A DNA stretch of 8,527 bases, taken from contig JAUWOI010000169.1 in assembly GCA_030612185.1 (NCBI GenBank), positions 1 to 8,527 on the forward strand, in the 5' to 3' direction. The DNA comes from Anaerolineae bacterium. GTDB lineage: Bacteria; Chloroflexota; Anaerolineae; B4-G1. The notes beneath the pieces are model-generated. The model worked only from the letters and a program-made list of their open reading frames with translations, searched no databases and was not told where the DNA came from. The number at the start of each line of letters is the position of its first letter. The stretch's first letter is position 1. Below, piece after piece: positions 1 through 4,247 of the stretch. A program made the position numbers and the translations under genes.

Positions 1-2
1 TT

Positions 3-242
3 GCAGTCCACCAGCGTGACGTGCCCCTGCAGGGCCAGACTGCTCGCAACCGCGCCGACAACACCCGTCCCGCAGCCCAGGTCAAGCACATCGTCACCCG
101 GCTCAACCTCGGCCACCTCCAGCCGCGCCGCCGTACCCGGAGCGCGCCTGGCCCCCCCCCAGACGCCGGGTTTGCCGACGACGGTGACTTCGTCGCCGTG
201 TGCCTCAACGGCGAACTTGCGGAACGTGTAGTAGCCGCCCAC
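3..242 (-). CDS. Class I SAM-dependent methyltransferase, N-terminal part (RsmC-like)
   Basis: This gene continues past the left edge of the window; 80 residues are visible. It starts at GTG (242-240), one base after the stop of the PIN toxin gene, with only GGGG close upstream as a weak ribosome site. Residues 52-60 read VLDLGCGTG, the glycine-rich SAM-binding motif I, and VTLVDC at 75-80 ends strand beta-2 with the acidic residue (D79) expected to hold the ribose. The preceding block (TVVGKPGVWG at 20-29, then P35-G-T) resembles the stretch before motif I in RsmC/MTS-type methyltransferases that modify rRNA guanines; the substrate here cannot be read. A run of nine C on the plus strand (152-160) lies in the gene, coding for W-G-G on the minus strand. 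Tight spacing suggests co-transcription with the toxin-antitoxin pair. The fold is confident; the RsmC relation is moderate. Confidence 0.8.
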   Translation of the reverse strand, partial: MGGYYTFRKFAVEAHGDEVTVVGKPGVWGGARRAPGTAARLEVAEVEPGDDVLDLGCGTGVVGAVASSLALQGHVTLVDC

Positions 243-243
243 G

Positions 244-672
244 CTACCCCAACACAGCCAGCGCCTCGGTCGGCGTAAGTGTCTCCACGACGGCCGCCGT
301 CCTCTCCCGCTGCTGCTTATCCCACGTGATCAGACGGGCTCCTTCCCGCTGCGCCAGGGCCGCGTAGATCGCATCACAACCGCGCAGGCGGCACTCAGCG
401 GCCAGCCGGGCCGCCAGATCACCCAGCGCCCGGTCCACTGCGACGAACCGGTGACCCGGCAGCCCCCGCAGGTGTACGGCTGCGCGACAGGCTAACTCTG
501 TGTCACCCAGACCACGCGCAAGGGCGGCCGCGACCTCTGGCAACAGGATCTCCGGGCACAGTACAGACACCCCGTGGGCTGTTATGGCCTCAAGCAGGCG
601 CACGCTTTCGACGTGATATATCTCTTGCCGTCGCAAGCGGCTCACGTATACGCTGGCATCAATGACGACCAT
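244..672 (-). CDS. vapC: VapC-like PIN-domain toxin ribonuclease
   Basis: This 142-residue protein has the usual size of a VapC toxin and spans one PIN domain. The four acidic residues that bind metal in PIN nucleases are present at expected spacing: D5 in MVVIDASVYV, E46 in LPEVAAAL, D100 in RGCDAIYAALA and D118 in LITWDKQ. PIN toxins cut tRNA or rRNA in the cytoplasm unless held by their antitoxin. The ATG (672-670) follows the antitoxin stop codon by four bases, the normal antitoxin-first order. Downstream, only one base separates its TAG from the GTG of the methyltransferase. An intact catalytic set suggests an active toxin. The family call is secure; the RNA target cannot be predicted. 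Confidence 0.93.
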   Translation of the reverse strand: MVVIDASVYVSRLRRQEIYHVESVRLLEAITAHGVSVLCPEILLPEVAAALARGLGDTELACRAAVHLRGLPGHRFVAVDRALGDLAARLAAECRLRGCDAIYAALAQREGARLITWDKQQRERTAAVVETLTPTEALAVLG

Positions 673-676
673 TGCC

Positions 677-922
677 TCACCGCCGCATCTCGGCCAGGAT
701 TTCGACCGCCGACTTGTCTGACTGCCACCGAGCGCTAACCTCCCGGCTCAGCCGGTCGAGTTCCTGCCAGGCTCGCTCGCCATCATCTTCGTCGGCGATG
801 GGAACGATGCGAGCCACCGGCCGCCCCCGGTAGGTGATGATGTATTCGACCCGCGCTTCCCGCACCGCCCGTACAATCTCGCTGGTGCGGTTCTTCAGTT
901 CACGGACTCCGACTTCCAGCAT
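677..922 (-). CDS. Phd/YefM-type antitoxin paired with the PIN toxin
   Basis: This is an 81-residue antitoxin beginning MLEVGVRELKNRTSEIVRAV, the typical Phd/YefM opening (ELK, then a basic helix) that forms the DNA-binding dimer. YIITYRGRPVARIVPI (residues 27-42) is the conserved strand pair of that fold. The acidic and helical tail (about 45-81) should wrap the toxin. I chose the ATG at 922 because GGAG lies five bases upstream. An in-frame GTG at 952 lies inside the operator and only a few bases after the predicted transcription start, with no ribosome site. The antitoxin normally binds its own operator, here the perfect inverted repeat at 942-968. Phd-type antitoxins are found with several toxin classes, including VapC. 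Confidence 0.9.
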   Translation of the reverse strand: MLEVGVRELKNRTSEIVRAVREARVEYIITYRGRPVARIVPIADEDDGERAWQELDRLSREVSARWQSDKSAVEILAEMRR

Positions 923-941
923 AACCGCTCCGCCTTTCAGG

Positions 942-968
942 AATGTAGCCACATATTGTGGCTACATT
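942..968. promoter_or_regulatory. Palindromic operator of the antitoxin-toxin operon
   Basis: The 11-base arms AATGTAGCCAC (942-952) and GTGGCTACATT (958-968) are perfectly complementary around the 5-base spacer ATATT. The right arm overlaps the -10 box by three bases and the predicted start of transcription lies inside the palindrome, so a bound antitoxin dimer would block RNA polymerase. That Phd/YefM antitoxins autoregulate at palindromes is established; occupancy here is inferred. Confidence 0.85.
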
Positions 969-994
969 GTATCACAGTCGGGGAGGACCGTCAA
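966..994 (-). promoter_or_regulatory. Sigma70-type promoter of the antitoxin-toxin operon
   Basis: On the minus strand a -35 box TTGACG (994-989) is followed after exactly 17 bases by the -10 box TACAAT (971-966), each one mismatch from consensus. TGA directly precedes the -10, giving an extended -10. The start would fall near 959-960, leaving a leader of about 37 bases before the ATG at 922. Confidence 0.85.
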
Positions 995-1005
995 GGTCAC
1001 GGTCC
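985..1005. repeat. Inverted repeat across the -35 box
   Basis: GGACCGT (985-991) and ACGGTCC (999-1005) are perfectly complementary 7-base arms with a 7-base spacer. The left arm contains half of the -35 box of the antitoxin-toxin promoter. It could be a second operator or a weak stem after the kinase gene, which ends at 1033. There is no T-run, so it is not a typical terminator. Confidence 0.5.
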
Positions 1006-1032
1006 GGCCTTAGAACTGGCTCCTCCGGCCAA

Positions 1033-2373
1033 TCAATATTCGTAGCAACTGCCGCCGATGAACTCCCGCAGGAGTGAGTCGGGCGGGATGGCGGAATCGT
1101 CCTCGACCGGGGTAACGGACCTCAGAAGATGGTACACACGCTCGGCGCGCACGAAGGCATCCTCACGCAACGGATCGTCCCTGTACTGTTCCACCCACTG
1201 CTCGAAGTGGTCAAACAGCCTGGCCCGCATGATGGGTAGTTCGTACGGCAGGCCGCTGTTGACGATGTAGTCGGTCGTGTTGACGTAGGGGATGATGTGG
1301 CGGAGTTCGCTAGAGCGCACGTAGTGCCAGTGCTCCAGCGTCCGTTGGGGATCGTAGGCGCGGTGAACGGCATCGCGCAACATACGGCGCATCAACCGCA
1401 GGTCTGTCCAGCGAATGAACTTTCCATCAGACCCTTTCATCTGCAGTAACGGTTCGATGTATAGTTTGAACTTCAATTCGTCGTCAACGGACCGGGTCAT
1501 GTCGGCGTATAGACCGTGCAGACTGTCAATGAGGATGACGTCGTTTGGCCCGATCCGCATCGGGGTGTGGTCGTCGTGCCGCTTACCGGCCTTGAAGTCG
1601 TAGAAGGGGATCCGCACCTCCTCCCCAGCGAGCAGGCGCACCAGGTGTTCGTTGATAAGTTCCAGGTCAAGGGCCTGTGGCGTCTCAAAGTCATAGTCGC
1701 CATGCTCGTCTTTGGGGTGGAGTTCCAGGTCGAAGAAGTAATGGTCCACGGTGAGTGGAACCAGGCTGAGGCCCATCTTCCCCAACAGATGGCTGAGTTT
1801 AGTGGTCGTGGTCGTCTTGCCGGAGGAGGAGGGGCCGGCGATGATGACGATCTTTACACTGTCCCGGCGCTCCCTGATGATCTCCGATGCGGTCGTGATG
1901 TCCTCGTTGTAGGCCCGGTCGGTCTCCCGTACGATCTCAGGAAACTCCCCGCGAGCGAGGCGCGCGTTCAACCGCTCGATGGTACAGAGATCGTGATCCA
2001 CGGTCCAGTTGAGGACCTCCCACATCTTGCACCAGGGGATGTTCTCGGAGGGACGGGCCGAGCGTTCGGCTCGATCCCTCCGCCGGCGGGCTCGTTCGTC
2101 GCGGTAGAGAATATAGGCCTTGGCCGTTTTGGCGTGGCCGTTCTCAATCAGCACCTTCTCGACGACGTCCTGGATTTCCTCGATGGTGGGAGTATGGCCG
2201 GGCGGCGTGGTCTCCTCCAGCATGGCCACAACCTGGTCGGCCAACCCCTCAGCGATGGCCCGGTCGCGCCCGCGCACGGCCACCGCTGCCCGGTAGATGG
2301 CGTTGATGATGCGCTCTTTATTGAACGGCACCACCGCACCCGTTCGTTTGACCACGTGTGTAATCTTCGTCAC
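1033..2373 (-). CDS. ATP-cone domain fused to uridine kinase/phosphoribulokinase-like P-loop kinase
   Basis: This 446-residue protein has two recognisable parts. Residues 1-95 form an ATP-cone (VVKRTGAVVPFNKERIINAI near the start, KAYILYRDER at the end), the nucleotide-sensing module known from NrdR and ribonucleotide reductase. The kinase part begins around 170: Walker A GPSSSGKT at 180-187, TVDHYFFD (208-215) as the counterpart of the substrate-site DDFY of uridine kinases, DFETPQALD (228-236), and ILIDSLHGL (280-288) as the Walker B-like strand. The family phosphorylates uridine/cytidine, ribulose-5-phosphate or related substrates; the exact substrate is not readable. I chose GTG (2373) because AGGAGG sits six bases upstream and the ATP-cone begins right there. 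An open frame continues upstream to 2532, but it runs through the promoter and encodes nothing domain-like. The gene has its own promoter. Confidence 0.88.
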   Translation of the reverse strand: MTKITHVVKRTGAVVPFNKERIINAIYRAAVAVRGRDRAIAEGLADQVVAMLEETTPPGHTPTIEEIQDVVEKVLIENGHAKTAKAYILYRDERARRRRDRAERSARPSENIPWCKMWEVLNWTVDHDLCTIERLNARLARGEFPEIVRETDRAYNEDITTASEIIRERRDSVKIVIIAGPSSSGKTTTTTKLSHLLGKMGLSLVPLTVDHYFFDLELHPKDEHGDYDFETPQALDLELINEHLVRLLAGEEVRIPFYDFKAGKRHDDHTPMRIGPNDVILIDSLHGLYADMTRSVDDELKFKLYIEPLLQMKGSDGKFIRWTDLRLMRRMLRDAVHRAYDPQRTLEHWHYVRSSELRHIIPYVNTTDYIVNSGLPYELPIMRARLFDHFEQWVEQYRDDPLREDAFVRAERVYHLLRSVTPVEDDSAIPPDSLLREFIGGSCYEY

Positions 2374-2379
2374 GTCGTG

Positions 2380-2385
2380 CCTCCT
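2380..2385 (-). promoter_or_regulatory. Ribosome binding site of the kinase gene
   Basis: AGGAGG on the minus strand, six bases before the GTG at 2373, is a perfect Shine-Dalgarno sequence and fixes this start over any upstream start in the same open frame. Confidence 0.85.
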
Positions 2386-2425
2386 CTTCCGCCCCCTATG
2401 ATTGCCGCTTATGCACTGTGGCCCC

Positions 2426-2455
2426 ATTTTATCACAGTCGGGGGGAAAACGCCAA
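2426..2455 (-). promoter_or_regulatory. Predicted promoter of the ATP-cone kinase gene
   Basis: TTGGCG (2455-2450) and TAAAAT (2431-2426) are spaced by 18 bases, with TGA before the -10 (extended -10). The spacer carries the same 14-base block found in the antitoxin-toxin promoter. Transcription would start near 2419, giving a leader of about 46 bases. Confidence 0.65.
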
Positions 2456-2536
2456 GGGCAGGGGTCGAATGGACAGCGGCGCGGGTGGCGGAGGTTCAAA
2501 TAGAACTTGCGTTCTAGCGCCTCTCTGACCACAAGG

Positions 2537-2564
2537 AAAACCGCCCAGGCTCATCACCTGGGCG
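2537..2564 (-). terminator. Second terminator-like hairpin after the higBA operon
   Basis: A perfect 8-base stem (CGCCCAGG 2542-2549, CCTGGGCG 2557-2564) with a 7-base loop is followed on the minus strand by GTTTTCC. It lies about 100 bases beyond the third gene of the higBA operon and upstream of the kinase promoter. Confidence 0.7.
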
Positions 2565-2592
2565 CGTTCACTGGCGTTCGTGAGCGTCGTTT

Positions 2593-2616
2593 GCAACAGA
2601 ACATCAGTTTTGTTGC
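2593..2616. repeat. Hairpin between the two terminators
   Basis: GCAACAGAAC (2593-2602) and GTTTTGTTGC (2607-2616) pair over ten positions, with one G-T pair and the 4-base loop ATCA. No T-run follows on the minus strand. Its role is unknown; it may stabilise the RNA 3' end. Confidence 0.55.
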
Positions 2617-2632
2617 GCCTCTTCGGAATGCG

Positions 2633-2662
2633 AAAAAGCCCCGGCCCTTCGAGCCGGGGCTT
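2633..2662 (-). terminator. Rho-independent terminator of the higBA-X operon
   Basis: A perfect 10-base stem AAGCCCCGGC/GCCGGGGCTT (2636-2645 and 2653-2662) with a 7-base loop is followed on the minus strand by a run of T. It starts four bases after the TAG of the third gene, so it closes that operon. Confidence 0.9.
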
Positions 2663-2666
2663 GTCT

Positions 2667-3122
2667 CTACTCTGCCTCACTTTCTACCTGCCCAGTCTCA
2701 TCTGGTGGTGTAAAGTCTATCTCCAGAGGAATATCAGCGACTTGACGCCATTCGGTTTCACCCTCGTTCCGAAGTTCCACACGGAAAACATGACGGCCAG
2801 ACCCGCTTATATGCAATGCTCGGAAGCGCCCCCGGCTTCGATTTCGCCTATGTTGAGACAAATCAATGTCGTATTCAAATGGACCATCATTAACCTCATC
2901 AGAGGGAGACAAGAAGGTTACGCGTCCTTGCCCTTGGGCTGGCCTGTCAAGATCAGCCCTCGCCCACAATGTCATGAGGTCCAGTGGGGTCAACATGCCT
3001 CCATCGGGACTAGGCTTGTCCCTAATGTTCACCTGCTCAACTACATCCAGAAGGCTTACGCTGTTTGAGCCTTGGTCAATGATGGCGTGTGAGCAAAGTA
3101 CCGTCCATACGTGATCTATCAT
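2667..3122 (-). CDS. Third gene of the higBA operon, unrecognised beta-rich protein
   Basis: This 151-residue protein has no signal peptide or membrane segment. Its pattern suggests about eight beta strands: VWTVLCSHAII (5-15), VSLLDVVEQVNI, LDLMTLWARADL, GRVTFL, FEYDIDL, RGRFRALHIS, GRHVFRVELR and EWRQVADIPLEI. A charged, disordered-looking tail (about 137-151) follows. This looks like a small beta-sandwich; it loosely recalls DUF6941-type proteins, but I cannot assign a family. Its ATG (3122-3120) overlaps the antitoxin stop TGA in the four bases ATGA, so the two are translationally coupled. A strong terminator starts four bases after its stop. By position it should act with the HigBA pair, possibly as a chaperone-like or regulatory third component. 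It lacks the long C-terminal helices typical of SecB. The gene is certain; the function is unknown. Confidence 0.85.
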   Translation of the reverse strand: MIDHVWTVLCSHAIIDQGSNSVSLLDVVEQVNIRDKPSPDGGMLTPLDLMTLWARADLDRPAQGQGRVTFLSPSDEVNDGPFEYDIDLSQHRRNRSRGRFRALHISGSGRHVFRVELRNEGETEWRQVADIPLEIDFTPPDETGQVESEAE

Positions 3123-3685
3123 TGTATCACCATCTCCGAAAACGTGCCTTGTAGGACATCGTCAGGTGTAGGGTGGAAAGGTGATTCCTTCGATGCCGCC
3201 AAGTGTGCCACATAGGTGGTCCAGGCGGGAGTTCGAGTAGTGCTTGGACGTTGTTCGACTACTAGTTTTTCTACATGTACAATCTGTGCATCCTGTTCCT
3301 GCGCTGCCCCTTCCTCTGCAGGAACTAGGTCATATTGCTGTATGAGGGTTTCCGCTGGAATGCCAAGCCCTGTTTCAAGATTCCGAATCATCCTCAGTGT
3401 AAGGCGACGCTTACGGTTCAGAATCTCAGAAACGCGGGCACGGCTCCCAATGTAAGGCTCCAGGTCTCGACGCGACAGACCACGGCTTTCCACGTGGTAT
3501 TCAATGGCCTCAATAGGGTCTGGCGGAGGGATGGGGTAATGCTTGTTTTCGTAGGCTTCTACAAGCGTTACCAATATTTCCAATCGGTCCCCTTCGGGCG
3601 TATCGGGCTCAGCGTCAAAAAGGCGGTCTATCTCTTCCAGTGCAGCCTGATAGTCCTCATTGGTTTTAATGGGTTTAATATTCAC
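3119..3685 (-). CDS. higA: HigA-type antitoxin (XRE-family HTH) with C-terminal extension
   Basis: This 188-residue antitoxin starts at GTG (3685), one base after the toxin's TAG. GGGAGG lies seven bases upstream, inside the end of the toxin gene. The N-terminal part (IKPIKTNEDYQAALEEIDRL, then EGDRLEILVTLVEAYENKHY and PIPPPDPIEAI) is the usual leader of this HigA subfamily. The helix-turn-helix is at about 58-115: LSRRDLEPYIGSRARVSEIL (70-89), then RLTLRMIRNLETGLGIP. HigA binds and neutralises HigB and represses the operon. The family usually ends soon after the helix-turn-helix; here about 70 more residues follow (117-188), low in complexity at first (PAEEGAAQEQ) and then with an aromatic-containing stretch (AWTTYVAHLA, 154-163). 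Such a tail is what chaperone-dependent antitoxins carry. Its last codons overlap the start of the third gene. Confidence 0.9.
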   Translation of the reverse strand: MNIKPIKTNEDYQAALEEIDRLFDAEPDTPEGDRLEILVTLVEAYENKHYPIPPPDPIEAIEYHVESRGLSRRDLEPYIGSRARVSEILNRKRRLTLRMIRNLETGLGIPAETLIQQYDLVPAEEGAAQEQDAQIVHVEKLVVEQRPSTTRTPAWTTYVAHLAASKESPFHPTPDDVLQGTFSEMVIQ

Positions 3686-3686
3686 A

Positions 3687-3992
3687 CTAAGACCTCCCAC
3701 ACAGTCTGGCAACGTCTGTTTTGTCATATTCACTATGGGTGTCAGCGAAGAGGATTCTAATAAAGCCAGATTCGTAGTTTACCTTGACCACTATGCGATA
3801 ACTGTTGCCCTTAATATTGAACACCACGCACTTACCACTGATAAAGCTTGCTGTAGCATAACGCGCTTTGATGTCACGTGATGTTTTCCAACTTGCACTT
3901 TTAATATCTGCACGCCAGGCTCGCAATCGCCCTCGGACATCCGCGTGCTTTCTTGCGCATTCATCGAGAATTGACGCACCAACGATACGCAT
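3687..3992 (-). CDS. higB: HigB-type toxin, RelE-superfamily mRNA interferase
   Basis: This 101-residue protein matches the HigB_toxin family over its whole length: MRIVGASILDECARKHAD at the start, LRAWRADIKSASWKTSRDIK (23-42), then VVFNIKGNSYRIVVKVNYES (56-75) and ADTHSEYDKTDV (83-94) with the conserved TH.EYDK block. HigB toxins cut mRNA on the ribosome. The toxin precedes its antitoxin, as is typical for hig modules. Its ATG (3992) follows the predicted transcription start by only about 14 bases, and no good Shine-Dalgarno sequence is present (GTGG at best), whereas the antitoxin has GGGAGG. This should favour antitoxin over toxin synthesis. Base composition (about 42% G+C in a counted block) is lower than in the exporter genes, fitting a mobile module. 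Confidence 0.92.
   Translation of the reverse strand: MRIVGASILDECARKHADVRGRLRAWRADIKSASWKTSRDIKARYATASFISGKCVVFNIKGNSYRIVVKVNYESGFIRILFADTHSEYDKTDVARLCGRS
3693..3698 (-). promoter_or_regulatory. Ribosome binding site of higA
   Basis: GGGAGG on the minus strand, seven bases before GTG 3685 and within the last codons of higB. It supports this start against the in-frame upstream GTG at 3733, which lies deep inside higB. Confidence 0.8.
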
Positions 3993-4012
3993 AGTATACC
4001 ACTGTGATCTAT

Positions 4013-4041
4013 ATTATACAACAGTCCCAATTTGGGAACAA
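4013..4041 (-). promoter_or_regulatory. Promoter of the higBA-X operon
   Basis: A perfect -10 box TATAAT (4018-4013) lies 17 bases from TTGTTC (4041-4036), which keeps only the TTG of the -35 consensus. The expected start is near 4006, giving a leader of roughly 14 bases. Two palindromes flank the -35 box. Confidence 0.75.
4025..4037. promoter_or_regulatory. Candidate HigA operator 1
   Basis: TCCCAA-T-TTGGGA is a perfect inverted repeat of 6-base arms around one base. It lies in the spacer between -10 and -35 and touches the -35 box. A dimeric repressor here would exclude RNA polymerase. Binding is inferred. Confidence 0.6.
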
Positions 4042-4055
4042 GTGACAAATGTCAC
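4042..4055. promoter_or_regulatory. Candidate HigA operator 2
   Basis: GTGACA-AA-TGTCAC is a perfect inverted repeat of 6-base arms directly upstream of the -35 box of the higBA promoter. Its sequence differs from operator 1, so it may bind another protein or complex. Confidence 0.55.
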
Positions 4056-4132
4056 ACTTACGTTGTTGAGTATAGCCCCACTTTGCGCAGGAGTCAAACT
4101 CCGCAGCGCCAGCGCCGCAAGCCAGGCAACGC

Positions 4133-4166
4133 AAAACCACCCCAGCCGTTTGCCGGTCGGGGCGGT
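4133..4166 (-). terminator. Terminator of the ABC exporter operon
   Basis: On the minus strand ACCGCCCCGACCG (4166-4154) can pair with CGGCTGGGGTGGT (4148-4136) through one mismatch and two G-T pairs. The loop is GCAAA and TTTT follows. It lies about 80 bases after the exporter stop codon and before the higBA promoter. Confidence 0.7.
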
Positions 4167-4247
4167 CGTTTCGCCGTCACTCACGCGCCCACAGCACCAG
4201 CGTCCACCAGCACCAAGCCGACGGGCGCATCTCTGCGAGACCTGGCG

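Noticed and set aside
1516..2517. Long plus-strand open frame of 333 codons
   Set aside because: It is antisense to the ATP-cone kinase gene, has no domain-like pattern, and crosses that gene's promoter and ribosome site.
2374..2532. N-terminal extension of the kinase by 53 residues
   Set aside because: It would be translated across the predicted promoter and upstream of the AGGAGG site, and the residues are arginine/proline-rich without domain similarity.
2432..2680. Minus-strand open frame of 82 codons between higBA-X and the kinase
   Set aside because: It runs through two terminators and the kinase promoter, and its composition is non-coding-like.
2667..3122. SecB chaperone assignment for the third gene of the hig operon
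   Set aside because: The operon layout fits, but the sequence shows only beta-strand-like segments and lacks a SecB-like helical C-terminal half; I see no SecB motif.
4014..4184. Minus-strand 56-codon open frame with one possible membrane segment (WFCVAWLAALAL)
   Set aside because: GTG start without ribosome site; it crosses the exporter terminator and both palindromes and ends inside the higBA -10 box. It could be a decayed gene start, but I cannot support it.
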